DNA of 50,435 nt. It comes from Oscillospiraceae bacterium. GTDB taxonomy: Bacteria; Bacillota; Clostridia; Oscillospirales; Oscillospiraceae. Both the position numbers and the translations under genes were made by a program. The notes below the pieces were generated by a model that did no database searches, had not been told where the DNA came from, and worked only from the letters and a program-made list of their open reading frames with translations. Positions 24,753-33,741 of this stretch are shown piece by piece. Location of the stretch: NCBI GenBank assembly GCA_031281195.1, contig JAITFS010000097.1, positions 1-50,435 of the forward strand, read 5' to 3'. Each line of letters starts with the position of its first letter. Position 1 is the stretch's first letter.

Positions 24753-26327
24753 CTAAAATGGCCATGTACCAAGCCATTTGAGGAAATTCTTATAATACCA
24801 ATCCGGCAGGAAAAATCCTGCAAGCGCCGGATAAAACATAGCAAACACTATTCCGGCTGTGATAGTAAACCCATAAACATGAAACTTGTTTTCTCTTTTG
24901 TTTCGTTCAAACATTGTGTTGAAAATATGTGCAATTGCAAGCACTAAAAACAATGTGCTCGGGAAGTAGTGATAAGCAAATACGATGCGGGTTACAGCAA
25001 CCCAAGGAAGCAGTGAAGACAGATAACCAATTAGAATAAATAATGCTTTTCCATCTTTGTACTTAAATAAACGAAATACCATAAATAACATTGCGACCAA
25101 TCCACCCCACCATACAACAGGGTTACCAAACGCTCCAAATGATGCTCGTAAATCACCTGCACGATTGTTTACATAAAGAATCGGTCTTATATTCAAGAGC
25201 CATTGCCACCATGTTGATGAATATGGATGCTCGGCAACCAAATCATTGTGATAGTTAAACATTGACATCTGATTATTCCATACAATTTCAAGGTATCGCG
25301 GGTCCCATAACATACCATCACCAATAGTCATACCTCTTGCGATGCCATAAGGAATGTAAGTCAGGTAATAAACAGTTACAGGTACAATCACAAAGAAAAG
25401 CACAGAGAAAAGTAATGTTTTAACAAGATATTTTGCATATCCTACTTTTTCAGTATCACGATAAAACACATAGAGCTGCGCTAAACGTATGATGTATATC
25501 AAGAATAATCCGGCTCCGGCGTAAAAACCAACCCATTTTACTGAAAAGCTAAGACCAAAGAAAATCCCGGACAGTGCCAGTGGTACAAGACTTTTTCGGA
25601 AATTTGCTTCCTCGTCTGTAGTTATATGCCGATACATGAAGAAAAACGCAAGTAATATGAAGAGAACCACGTAAGTATCAATTGTACCTAACCTTGTTTG
25701 TACAAATCGCATAAAATCAAAACCTAATAACAAGGTTGCACACGTTGCAATTGCTGTCTTGCCGAACATATTTTTCACAAAAATATACATAACAGCAAGC
25801 ATAATAACACCGCAGACAGCTCCAATAAAACGCCATCCAAATGGGTTCATTCCGAAAAGCAAAATCGACGAAGCTATAATTTCTTTTCCAAGCGGAGGGT
25901 GTGTCCATTCATAAGGAAAAATACCTTCAATATGCTGTGCTGCAGTAGTTATAAAGTATATTTCATCAAAATAAAGGTTTTCTAAATGATTACCCGAACG
26001 ATTTTCACCTTGTCTAAAAAGTACGAGTTCAGCCAGTACATCAACATTGTTTGTACTGCCGAGATTAATTATCGCAAGACTAAAGAAAACGAATAAAATT
26101 ACTGTAAGTGGGATAATATCGCTGCGAGTCATAGTATAACGGTGCGTTAAAAATGTTAACCTGTTCGGTTTATCCACCTTCATACCAATCCATTCGGAAG
26201 AACCTTTTTCCGGTTGCAAAATCTTCACATAGTACCAGAAAAAGAGTAATAATAAATATATCGTGGCAATTGGAAACACCACAACCGGATTTATATTATC
26301 TCGAATAAGGTTAATAAAATCTAACAT
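24753..26327 (-). CDS. Dolichyl-phosphate-mannose-protein mannosyltransferase (PMT/GT39-like) glycosyltransferase
   Basis: The 524-aa integral membrane protein has about ten to twelve transmembrane segments and the PMT motifs: an acidic N-terminal loop (YFDEIYFITTAAQ), THPPLGKEIIA just after it and WQWLLNIRPILYV in the middle. PMT-type enzymes glycosylate secreted proteins or wall polymers from a lipid-linked sugar. I used the ATG at 26327; the track start (TTG, 26363) is the -35 TTGACA of its own promoter. No SD is present; the -10 box lies 7 bases before the ATG, so the message is predicted leaderless. Confidence 0.85.
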   Translation of the reverse strand: MLDFINLIRDNINPVVVFPIATIYLLLLFFWYYVKILQPEKGSSEWIGMKVDKPNRLTFLTHRYTMTRSDIIPLTVILFVFFSLAIINLGSTNNVDVLAELVLFRQGENRSGNHLENLYFDEIYFITTAAQHIEGIFPYEWTHPPLGKEIIASSILLFGMNPFGWRFIGAVCGVIMLAVMYIFVKNMFGKTAIATCATLLLGFDFMRFVQTRLGTIDTYVVLFILLAFFFMYRHITTDEEANFRKSLVPLALSGIFFGLSFSVKWVGFYAGAGLFLIYIIRLAQLYVFYRDTEKVGYAKYLVKTLLFSVLFFVIVPVTVYYLTYIPYGIARGMTIGDGMLWDPRYLEIVWNNQMSMFNYHNDLVAEHPYSSTWWQWLLNIRPILYVNNRAGDLRASFGAFGNPVVWWGGLVAMLFMVFRLFKYKDGKALFILIGYLSSLLPWVAVTRIVFAYHYFPSTLFLVLAIAHIFNTMFERNKRENKFHVYGFTITAGIVFAMFYPALAGFFLPDWYYKNFLKWLGTWPF

Positions 26328-26328
26328 G

Positions 26329-26357
26329 TTGATTATAATAACATTTTCTTGTATAAT
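26329..26357 (+). promoter_or_regulatory. Predicted proS promoter, interlocked with the PMT promoter
   Basis: TTGATT (26329-26334) and TATAAT (26352-26357) are separated by 17 bases on the plus strand. The predicted start near 26364 leaves a 26-base leader with GAGGA before the proS ATG. This promoter shares 23 bases with the minus-strand PMT promoter. Confidence 0.65.
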
Positions 26358-26363
26358 TGTCAA
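26335..26363 (-). promoter_or_regulatory. Predicted PMT gene promoter with consensus -35 and extended -10
   Basis: The minus strand has TTGACA (26358-26363), 17 bases and TATTAT (26335-26340), with TG one base before the -10. The ATG follows 7 bases after the -10, so a leaderless start is expected. Confidence 0.65.
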
Positions 26364-26390
26364 AATCTAAGTGAAAAATGAGGAATAATT

Positions 26391-27827
26391 ATGAGTAAGG
26401 ATAAAAATGTTGAACAAATTACCGATATGGACGTTGATTTCGGTCAATGGTTTACAGATGTGGTTGTAAGAGCCGAGCTAATTGCATACTCCGGAGCAAA
26501 GGGTTTCTTTATATTACGACCTTATGGATACGCTATATGGGAGAACATGCAAAATATTCTCGATAAAAGATTTAAAGAATTGGGTCACGAAAATGTCTCT
26601 ATGCCACTTTTGATACCTGAATCTTTGTTACAAATGGAAAAAGACCATGTAGATGGTTTTGCACCTGAATGTGCATGGGTAACAGTCGGAGGAAGTGAAG
26701 AACTCGAAGAACGATTGTGCATACGCCCAACATCGGAGGTTTTATTTTGCGACCATTGGGCGCAGGTGGTTAAATCGTGGAGAGATTTGCCGTTACTTTA
26801 CAATCAATGGTGTAGTGTACTGCGATGGGAAAAATCTACTCGTCCATTTTTAAGACATCGTGAGTTTTTATGGCAGGAAGGGCATACTCTGCACACAACA
26901 GCCGAAGAAGCACTTGAAGAAACCGAGCAAATGCTTGATGTTTATGCAGAGCTTTACGAAGATTATCTTGCCATGCCGGTTGTTAAAGGCAGAAAAACTG
27001 AGAGAGAAAAATTTGCAGGAGCAGAGCGTACATACTCGGTTGAATGTATGATGCACGATAAAAAAGCATTACAAAGTGGTACAACGCACTATTTTGGCGA
27101 CGGTTTTGCTCGTGCGTTTAACATAACTTATGCAGACAAAGAAAACAAACTCAGCTATCCTCATCAAACATCATGGGGGCTTTCTACACGCTCAATCGGT
27201 GGCATTATAATGACACACGGAGATAATAACGGACTTAGTTTACCGCCGCGTATAGCACCAATCCAAGCGGTAATTATACCGATTGCTACGCAAAAACCGG
27301 GTGTTCTCGAAAAAGCAGAGGAATTAAACAAACGCTTAAAAACAGCTAATATACGTGTAAAAGTTGACACATCTGACCGCAGCCCCGGATGGAAGTTTGC
27401 AGAGCATGAAATGAAAGGTATACCACTTCGTATCGAAATAGGTCCAAAGGATATTGAAAACAATCAATGTGTTGCTGCAAGACGTGATACAGGTGAGAAA
27501 GTTTCTATTCCATTAAATGAATTAGAAACAAAAGTATCAGAACTACTGGATGATATTCAAAAAAGCTTATACGATAGAGCAAAAGAAAACCTCATTAATA
27601 ATACCCGCCCGGCAAAAACGCTTGACGAGGTAAAATTAGTCATAAATGAACATGGTGGTTTTATTGAGGCTATGTGGTGCGGTTCAGATGCTTGCGAAGT
27701 TAAGATGAAAGAAGACGCAGGTGTGACTTCACGTTGTATTCCATTTGAACAAAAACAAATTGGTGATGTTTGTGTTGTATGTAAAGAGTCGGCAGATACA
27801 ATGGTCGTCTGGGGCGTAGCGTACTAG
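26391..27827 (+). CDS. proS: Prolyl-tRNA synthetase, type 3 (archaeal/eukaryotic-like)
   Basis: ProRS charges tRNA-Pro. At 478 aa the protein lacks the ~180-residue editing insertion of the longer bacterial type and has the extended C-terminal zinc-type domain of the type 3 class. Motifs seen include GFFILRPYGYAIWENM, RPTSEVLFCDHW and FLRHREFLWQEGHT, plus class II motif 3 (TSWGLSTRSIGGIIM). The C-terminal cysteines (MWCGSDACEVK, VCVVCKES) fit the zinc site. The ATG follows GAGGA. The gene stands alone between the PMT promoter and the TetR gene. Confidence 0.97.
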   Translation: MSKDKNVEQITDMDVDFGQWFTDVVVRAELIAYSGAKGFFILRPYGYAIWENMQNILDKRFKELGHENVSMPLLIPESLLQMEKDHVDGFAPECAWVTVGGSEELEERLCIRPTSEVLFCDHWAQVVKSWRDLPLLYNQWCSVLRWEKSTRPFLRHREFLWQEGHTLHTTAEEALEETEQMLDVYAELYEDYLAMPVVKGRKTEREKFAGAERTYSVECMMHDKKALQSGTTHYFGDGFARAFNITYADKENKLSYPHQTSWGLSTRSIGGIIMTHGDNNGLSLPPRIAPIQAVIIPIATQKPGVLEKAEELNKRLKTANIRVKVDTSDRSPGWKFAEHEMKGIPLRIEIGPKDIENNQCVAARRDTGEKVSIPLNELETKVSELLDDIQKSLYDRAKENLINNTRPAKTLDEVKLVINEHGGFIEAMWCGSDACEVKMKEDAGVTSRCIPFEQKQIGDVCVVCKESADTMVVWGVAY

Positions 27828-27832
27828 AGAAA

Positions 27833-27852
27833 GTGCGAAACAAGTTTCGCAC
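27833..27852 (+). terminator. Hairpin after proS (possible terminator)
   Basis: The sequence GTGCGAAA-CAAG-TTTCGCAC forms a perfect 8-bp stem just 5 bases after the proS stop. No T-run follows, so it may stabilise the mRNA 3' end or end transcription only weakly. Confidence 0.45.
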
Positions 27853-27880
27853 AGGGATTAGAAAGTAGAGAGTAGAAGTT

Positions 27881-27909
27881 GTAGGGGCGGATGGCAATCC
27901 GCCCGTTAA
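27881..27909. repeat. GTAGGGGCGGAT palindromic repeat, copy 3
   Basis: This is a third exact copy of the 28-base core found at 408 and 13337, again between genes (the proS and TetR stops). It keeps the full 8-bp stem and GGCA loop. The flanks differ from the other copies. Confidence 0.9.
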
Positions 27910-27943
27910 TTGCATACATCGGGTGTTTTGTAGGAACAATTTA

Positions 27944-28534
27944 TTAAAGACTTCTCCTCAGCATACCCAAGCATGCATTAACTTCCTTCATTGTGTCCTC
28001 TATGGACTCAGAATCGTTCCAGTTATACACAACACCGTCAGCATATTTTTCCAGTAAAGATACAACACTTTGTGGGTTTACACCACTTTTAAATAGGCTT
28101 TCTTCACCGACAGCAAGCTCTACTTTTGAGTGCATATCCGTTGCGATTGCGAGTAAACGCTCAACATCGGGAACTACCTCAGGGTCGTCCTCTTTGTAAA
28201 CACTTTCCATAAAAATGCTCATCGCAGGATAACGCTTTTTCATAGCAAGCCTAAAAGCAACCGTTATTGATACTCTATCAAAGAAATCCTTATTAAGGGT
28301 TTCTCTGTTTTCTTGCGCTTCAGTCATAACAATCTTACCGGTATAGTAAACAAGATATGAGTATAAGCCCATTTTACTACTAAAATAATGGAAAATTAGA
28401 GCCTTTGAAATACCTGCCATTGAAGCAATTTCGCTGATATACGCCTTTTTGTACCCTACTTCACCAAATAAAGTCATAGCAGCCGTAACAATACGGTTTT
28501 GCTTCTCCTGCGGCAATGATAAAAACTTTCTCAT
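27944..28534 (-). CDS. TetR/AcrR family transcriptional regulator
   Basis: The 196-aa protein has an N-terminal helix-turn-helix of the TetR type (residues about 10 to 55): NRIVTAAMTLFGEVGYKKAYISEIASMAGISKALIFHYF. The helical C-terminal part would bind a ligand and dimerise. GGAGGT lies 6 bases before the ATG. The regulated gene is not obvious: it lies downstream of the convergent proS and upstream of a short gap. A palindrome-like TAGTGTCAAGTAGACTA at 28560 lies about 26 bases before the ATG and could be its operator. Confidence 0.93.
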   Translation of the reverse strand: MRKFLSLPQEKQNRIVTAAMTLFGEVGYKKAYISEIASMAGISKALIFHYFSSKMGLYSYLVYYTGKIVMTEAQENRETLNKDFFDRVSITVAFRLAMKKRYPAMSIFMESVYKEDDPEVVPDVERLLAIATDMHSKVELAVGEESLFKSGVNPQSVVSLLEKYADGVVYNWNDSESIEDTMKEVNACLGMLRRSL

Positions 28535-28559
28535 TATTTTACCTCCGTATAAATTGTAG

Positions 28560-28576
28560 TAGTGTCAAGTAGACTA
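28560..28576. promoter_or_regulatory. Palindrome-like TAGTGTCAAGTAGACTA before the TetR gene
   Basis: TAGTnT and AnACTA half-sites with a 5-base centre form an imperfect operator-like palindrome just upstream of the TetR start. The first 15 bases recur at 41645, which is far from any promoter, so it might equally be a repeat remnant. Confidence 0.35.
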
Positions 28577-28592
28577 TATGTATATTTTAATT

Positions 28593-30053
28593 TTATCGCA
28601 CTCGTCTTAACCAGGCTCCGGATAAGTTAAAGTTATGAACTTGATTTCCAATAGTTACGTTATTTCCTACAACCATTGCACCGCTTGCATTTAAGAAATA
28701 TCTAACTCCGCCAAGTGTAATCCAACCGGTTGCCATAGCACCGCTTGATGTCAAGAAATACCAAGATCCACCTGTTGAAACCCAGCCTGTTGCCATTGCT
28801 CCATAAGGTTTCATAAAGTACCATGCTCCGCCGGTGAAAACCCAACCTGTTGCCATATCACCATCAGGTTTCAAAAAATACCAAGAGCCACCGGTGAAAA
28901 TCCACCCTGTCGCCATATCACCATTTGCTTTCAAAAAATACCAGTTTGTACCATCATGAATCCAACCCGTTTGCATAACTCCATTTTGGTCTGCATAGTA
29001 CCAATTTTTACTATCATAAATCCAACCTGTTTTAGCTACACCGTTAATGTGAAAATACCATGAACCATTAATATAATTCCAACCATTTTGATTTATTGGT
29101 GTTTCAAGTGGAGTAAACTCATTTGGCAAAGCACTAAAGTACGTGATTATTGCATGTATATAAGCGTCGGCAACCATACTCATAAATGTGTTGTTCATTA
29201 ATAAACCACGGTCTATGGTACTTGTGTGAAAACCATTTTCAACCAAAACTGCGGGCATATTTACTTCACGCAAAATAAAACTGTTCTCCGCTCGTAAACC
29301 GTTTCCTCTTATTGGCATGTTTTGACCTTCAAAATGTACGCCGGTTATACTTTTTAACAATAAATCAGCCAAGCCTCTACTGGCTGCTGAAAATGAATAA
29401 TTTGGCCAATATGTGTTTGTATTACGAAACTCTGTTGGTGAGATATAAAACGCTTCTAAACCACGAGCACCGTTGTCTAAACCTGATGCTGTAGCATTTG
29501 AATGTAGAGAAAGAAGTATGTAGTTATTTCTGATTAACGGATGATTTTGATACTCAAATGTACGTCTTAAATCTTCATGAATAGTTCGAGATGCATTAAA
29601 CGGATAATTCATAAATATTCTGCCATTTACTTCAGGTTCTGCTTCAATGCTTCTCATAACATCAATTAACCTGTTTACTTCGGCTGTATTTACAGTGTTA
29701 TCAACATTTCTGATAGCTTCTAAGGTAATCCTATTTGCCCATGCCGCACGCTCTTGCAACGACACTATTCTATTTATATTTGTTCCTCTGGAGTTATGAA
29801 CAGTTGCTCCGAGAGCGGTCAATCGTGCAGTTATTTCATTTGCCAAATGAAACATTCTGATATGCTCAACATAGCTACCAACACTGGGACTAAAAGCAGG
29901 GTCATGTCCGGGGTCTAAGAGAACCACCCTACCTGCCAGAGGTAACGCCGGAACTTCGGTTGACTCATTGGCACTTACCGGAAAAATACCGATAAGAAGC
30001 GAAGAAAATATTGTTAAAATTGTTATAAATACGATAATCTTTTTAAAAAACAT
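28593..30053 (-). CDS. N-acetylmuramoyl-L-alanine amidase with C-terminal cell-wall-binding repeats
   Basis: The 486-aa secreted protein has a signal peptide (basic start, hydrophobic core, cut near SANE at about residue 30). An Amidase_3 domain follows over about 280 residues, with the zinc-site motif LDPGHDP, SLHSNA and the catalytic VLVENGFHT. Then come seven 20-residue repeats of the choline/glucan-binding type (GWIFTGGSWYFLKPDGDMAT). It would hydrolyse the amide bond between MurNAc and the stem peptide, held to the wall by the repeats. It is the last gene of the recJ-to-amidase run, 20 bases after htpG. Confidence 0.95.
   Translation of the reverse strand: MFFKKIIVFITILTIFSSLLIGIFPVSANESTEVPALPLAGRVVLLDPGHDPAFSPSVGSYVEHIRMFHLANEITARLTALGATVHNSRGTNINRIVSLQERAAWANRITLEAIRNVDNTVNTAEVNRLIDVMRSIEAEPEVNGRIFMNYPFNASRTIHEDLRRTFEYQNHPLIRNNYILLSLHSNATASGLDNGARGLEAFYISPTEFRNTNTYWPNYSFSAASRGLADLLLKSITGVHFEGQNMPIRGNGLRAENSFILREVNMPAVLVENGFHTSTIDRGLLMNNTFMSMVADAYIHAIITYFSALPNEFTPLETPINQNGWNYINGSWYFHINGVAKTGWIYDSKNWYYADQNGVMQTGWIHDGTNWYFLKANGDMATGWIFTGGSWYFLKPDGDMATGWVFTGGAWYFMKPYGAMATGWVSTGGSWYFLTSSGAMATGWITLGGVRYFLNASGAMVVGNNVTIGNQVHNFNLSGAWLRRVR
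28668..29090 (-). repeat. Seven tandem 60-bp repeats coding for cell-wall-binding motifs
   Basis: Within the amidase gene, 20-codon units (W-Y-F core with GAMATGW ends) repeat seven times and are followed by a degenerate last piece. Units 3 to 6 are the most alike, which suggests recent duplication. Such tandem coding repeats often vary in number between strains. Confidence 0.85.
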
Positions 30054-30073
30054 AAACTTAATCTTTCACCTAA

Positions 30074-32038
30074 CTAAAATACTAATCTACTGAGCAGCTC
30101 AGAAAACTCTGCCGGGTCTTCAAGTGGAACTCCTGCGGTGAGAAGCGCTTGCCCGTACAAAAGCTTTGAGAAATCAGCAGCTTTTTCTTTGTTGTTAATA
30201 AACGCATCATGTAGTGCTGCAAATGACGGATGCTCTGCATTTAACTCAAGCACTCTTTCTGCTTGCATTTCACCAAACATACCCGCACCTTGATGCTCTC
30301 TCATTGATTTAAAGTAACGTTCCATCTCTAAGGTTATTTCGCCTTGTGTAGTAAGGCATACAGGGTGTGATTTTAGCTTTCCTGAAAGACGTACAGCGGC
30401 AACCTTTCCATCAAGAGACTCTTTAACAAACTCCAGCAAATCCTTGTTATCTGTTTCCTGTTGCTCAATTTCTTTTTTCTCTTCTTCGTTTTCGTAACCG
30501 AGGTCACTATCATTTACCGAACGGAACTCTTTTTCCTCAAACTTACCAAGCACCTTTACAACAAACTCATCAATATCGTCAGTGAGATACAATATTTCAT
30601 AACCTTTATCACGAACCTGCTCGGCTTGTGGTAATTTATCAAGCAGAGATATGCTTTCACCACTCGCAAAGTAGATATACTTTTGCTCCTCGGGCATATT
30701 TTTTACATATTCAGCAAGCGGAATCGGCTTTTCTGCTTTTGACGAATAAAACATGATAAGATCAGCCAACAAATCACGGTTCATACCGTAACCATTAGCA
30801 ATTCCGTACTTTAACTGTATACCAAAGGCTTTATAGAAGGTCTCATACTTTTCAATATCATCGTCCATCAGCTTTTTTAATTCTGTTTTTATTTTCTTTT
30901 CGATATTTGTAGAAATTACTTTTAGTTGACGGTCATGTTGAAGTAACTCACGTGATATATTCAATGAGAAATCTTGCGAATCCACAACTCCACGTACAAA
31001 TCTAAAATGCTCAGGTAAAATATCGGAGCAATGCTCCATTATCATAATACCGGAGGAATATAATTGTAATCCTGCTTTAAACTCTCGTGTGAAATAGTCA
31101 TACGGAGCAACCGACGGAATAAAGAGCATAGCATTGTAGCTGACCAATCCCTCTGCGGACACACGAATGACTGCAACAGGGTCAGCTTGGTCTAGAAACT
31201 TTTCTTTATAAAACTCGGCACACTCATCATCAGAAACTTCACTCTTTGGACGTTGCCATATAGGTACACGACTATTTATGACTTCTGTTTCTATATAGTC
31301 TTCCCATTCTTTTTTATTGTTTCCGTCTTTATCTTTTTCGTCAGTTTCAATTTGACGGCTTTTGGTAACATCCATAAATATTGGCCAGCGAACATAATCA
31401 GAGTATTTTTTGACTAGATTTGTTAATGTATATTCCTCTAAATACTTAGAATATTTCTCATCATCTGTGTCTTCTTTTATATCTATGATGATTTCTGTAC
31501 CGGGTGTGTCTTTTTTACATGCTGTTATTGAGTAACCATCAGCACCTGAGGAAACCCACTTACTTGCATTATTTTCACCGTCACCACTATCACCATACGC
31601 GCGGGAAATAACTGTGACCTTTTTAGCGACCATAAATGCCGAATAAAATCCAACACCAAACTGCCCGATTATATCTAAATCTGAAGCGTTATCAGCAGCT
31701 TTGTCCGCTGCATTTTCGTCCATTTCCTTCTTAAACTGCAATGAACCACTTCTGGCAATAACTCCTAAGTTTGACTCAAGCTCGGATGCTGTCATACCAA
31801 CACCATTGTCACTAATTGTAAGGGTTCTTTTATCCTTGTCTGCAACTATATTGATTTTGAAATCATCACGAGCAAGACCTACCTTATCGTCAGTTAGAGC
31901 TATGTAGCATAGCTTATCAATTGCATCTGATGCGTTTGATATTAATTCTCTAAGGAAAATCTCCTTGTGTGTGTAGATTGAGTTAATCATTAACTCCAAT
32001 AAACGTTTTGATTCTGATTTAAACTGTCTTTTTGCCAT
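30074..32038 (-). CDS. htpG: Molecular chaperone HtpG (Hsp90)
   Basis: HtpG is the bacterial Hsp90, an ATP-driven cytoplasmic chaperone dimer. The 654-aa protein is normal in length and has all N-terminal ATPase motifs (FLRELISNASDAIDKL, DNGVGM, GQFGVGFYSAFMVA) and later blocks (NISRELLQHDRQLKVI). GGGAGGA lies before the ATG at 32038. It follows mreB by 23 bases in a long operon, an unusual partner for a gene that usually stands alone, and no heat-shock element is visible. Confidence 0.98.
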   Translation of the reverse strand: MAKRQFKSESKRLLELMINSIYTHKEIFLRELISNASDAIDKLCYIALTDDKVGLARDDFKINIVADKDKRTLTISDNGVGMTASELESNLGVIARSGSLQFKKEMDENAADKAADNASDLDIIGQFGVGFYSAFMVAKKVTVISRAYGDSGDGENNASKWVSSGADGYSITACKKDTPGTEIIIDIKEDTDDEKYSKYLEEYTLTNLVKKYSDYVRWPIFMDVTKSRQIETDEKDKDGNNKKEWEDYIETEVINSRVPIWQRPKSEVSDDECAEFYKEKFLDQADPVAVIRVSAEGLVSYNAMLFIPSVAPYDYFTREFKAGLQLYSSGIMIMEHCSDILPEHFRFVRGVVDSQDFSLNISRELLQHDRQLKVISTNIEKKIKTELKKLMDDDIEKYETFYKAFGIQLKYGIANGYGMNRDLLADLIMFYSSKAEKPIPLAEYVKNMPEEQKYIYFASGESISLLDKLPQAEQVRDKGYEILYLTDDIDEFVVKVLGKFEEKEFRSVNDSDLGYENEEEKKEIEQQETDNKDLLEFVKESLDGKVAAVRLSGKLKSHPVCLTTQGEITLEMERYFKSMREHQGAGMFGEMQAERVLELNAEHPSFAALHDAFINNKEKAADFSKLLYGQALLTAGVPLEDPAEFSELLSRLVF

Positions 32039-32061
32039 TTAAAAATTATCCTCCCTAGTTC

Positions 32062-33090
32062 TTACATTCTCATTTGTTTTCGTCTTGCGAGGTTTATTGT
32101 ACCCTCGCTCATATCGCCTACCCAGTTTAAGGCTTTTCCTAAACCATTTGCAACACATAAATCCGCATCGTCTGCAATATAAGTTGCAATGTGAGTGCGG
32201 TTTGAAATTAGTTTATCAAAACCCCAGAGCTGACTATTTCCACCTGTTAAAATTATTCCATTTTCGGAAATATCAGCAACCAGCTCAGGAGATGTTATCT
32301 CAAGAACATCGTAAACTGCTTCGACTATACGCTCGGTTATTTCACCAAATGCTTCTAAAACGTCATCAGAACTAACAGCAATCAAACGCGGCAACCCTGT
32401 CAGCAAACAACGTCCTTTAACTTCAACAGCAACTGTTTCAGGGCGATTCCATACGCAGCCTATACTTTTCTTTAGTTCCTCTGCTGTGTTTTCTCCGATA
32501 AATACATTGTGCGTACGTTTGATGTATTTAACCAACTCATGGTCAAATGCTTCACCGCCAATTTTCAAGGAAATGGACTCTACAACTCCTGAGAGCGAAA
32601 GCACTGCAATATCGATTGTACCTCCGCCAATATCAATAACCATGTGTCCATCAGGTTTTGCAACATCCAATCCTGCACCAATAGCAGCGGCAAGAGGTGC
32701 TTCCATGAGATAAACCTTTCGAGCACCTGCTGCGATAGCTGCATCTATAACAGCACGTTCTTCAACCTCCGTAATACCTGATGAAACTGATATTATTATC
32801 CGTGGCTTTATCATAGAAAAAGAAAGCGCTTTACGGACAAACTCCTTGAGCATTCGCTCCGTCATGTCGTAGTCCGATATTGCACCCTCATGCATAGGTC
32901 GTATTGCAACAATGTTTCCCGGTGTTCTGCCTAACATTCTTTGTGCTGCCATACCAACGTTTAACAAACGTCCGGTATTTCTATCCATTGCAACAACAGC
33001 AGGTTCACGCATAATAACACCTTTTCCGCGTGTAGAAAGTAAAACTGATGTTGTACCCAGATCTATTCCAATGTCTCTACCTAGTACCAT
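32062..33090 (-). CDS. mreB: Rod shape-determining actin-like protein (MreB/Mbl)
   Basis: MreB-type actins form membrane-linked filaments that guide wall synthesis. The 342-aa protein has the nucleotide-binding blocks IGIDLGTTSVLL (phosphate 1), AIAAGARKVYLMEAPLAAAIGAG, MVIDIGGGTIDIAVLSL (phosphate 2) and the adenosine region IILTGGNSQL. The ATG at 33090 lies directly after the comF stop. It is not followed by mreC/mreD, so it is probably an Mbl/MreBH-type paralogue rather than the primary mreBCD gene; which one cannot be resolved here. Confidence 0.9.
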   Translation of the reverse strand: MVLGRDIGIDLGTTSVLLSTRGKGVIMREPAVVAMDRNTGRLLNVGMAAQRMLGRTPGNIVAIRPMHEGAISDYDMTERMLKEFVRKALSFSMIKPRIIISVSSGITEVEERAVIDAAIAAGARKVYLMEAPLAAAIGAGLDVAKPDGHMVIDIGGGTIDIAVLSLSGVVESISLKIGGEAFDHELVKYIKRTHNVFIGENTAEELKKSIGCVWNRPETVAVEVKGRCLLTGLPRLIAVSSDDVLEAFGEITERIVEAVYDVLEITSPELVADISENGIILTGGNSQLWGFDKLISNRTHIATYIADDADLCVANGLGKALNWVGDMSEGTINLARRKQMRM

Positions 33091-33741
33091 TTATTCTCCT
33101 CGTGCAAGTGTTGCACATAATACACTTTTTGCTCCTGCTGATAATAAAACTTTTGCACATTCTTCCAGTGTTGAACAGGTTGTTATAATATCATCAATCA
33201 AAAGAATTCGTTTATCTTTAATAATTTCTGTGTCTGTCACTACAAAAGCTCCGCTGATATTTGCACTACGTTCTGTTCTGTCACCAAGCTCTGATTGAGC
33301 TTTTACATTGTGTGGTTTATTTAATGTTTCGGTTATTTCTTCACCCAGCTTTAATGCTGTTGCTTGTGCCAGTAGTTTTGCCTGGTCGTAACCACGTTTG
33401 CGTTTGCGTTTTTCATTGAGAGGTACCCATGATATAAGGTCGTATTCTACATCGGGGCAAGCATGAATACAGTCGGCGAGTATTTCTCCATATATATCAA
33501 CGTATTGTGTTGCTCCTCTAAACTTATAGCGTAAAATTGAGTGTCTAACCTCATCCTTATAATACAACGGAGTGAGGCAAAAGTCAAAGTTTTCTCCATC
33601 TTGCCGTCCAAAATTAGCAGTATAAGGTAACATTTCTGTGCAATTATCACATAAATCATCACCACTTTTGTTAAGGACCTTCCCGCAAAAAACGCATTTC
33701 GGCGGAAAAAGCAAATCAAGAATAAATGTTAAAAATTTCAT
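33091..33741 (-). CDS. comF: ComF family protein (phosphoribosyltransferase-like)
   Basis: The 216-aa protein has an N-terminal four-cysteine zinc site (CVFCGKV...CDNC), followed by a phosphoribosyltransferase fold with the PRPP motif ILLIDDIITTCSTLEEC and the core RKRKRGYDQAKLLA. ComF is required for DNA uptake in naturally competent species, though its exact chemistry is unsettled. Its start overlaps the recD2 end by 4 bases. Whether this organism is competent cannot be told; no other com gene is in the window. Confidence 0.94.
   Translation of the reverse strand: MKFLTFILDLLFPPKCVFCGKVLNKSGDDLCDNCTEMLPYTANFGRQDGENFDFCLTPLYYKDEVRHSILRYKFRGATQYVDIYGEILADCIHACPDVEYDLISWVPLNEKRKRKRGYDQAKLLAQATALKLGEEITETLNKPHNVKAQSELGDRTERSANISGAFVVTDTEIIKDKRILLIDDIITTCSTLEECAKVLLSAGAKSVLCATLARGE

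Noticed and set aside
26327-26363. TTG start and 12-codon extension of the PMT gene
   Set aside because: That TTG is the first half of TTGACA, the predicted -35; no SD precedes it.
28668-29090. CRISPR-like regular repeats in the amidase gene
   Set aside because: The 60-bp periodicity is in frame and encodes wall-binding motifs; there are no spacers between repeats.
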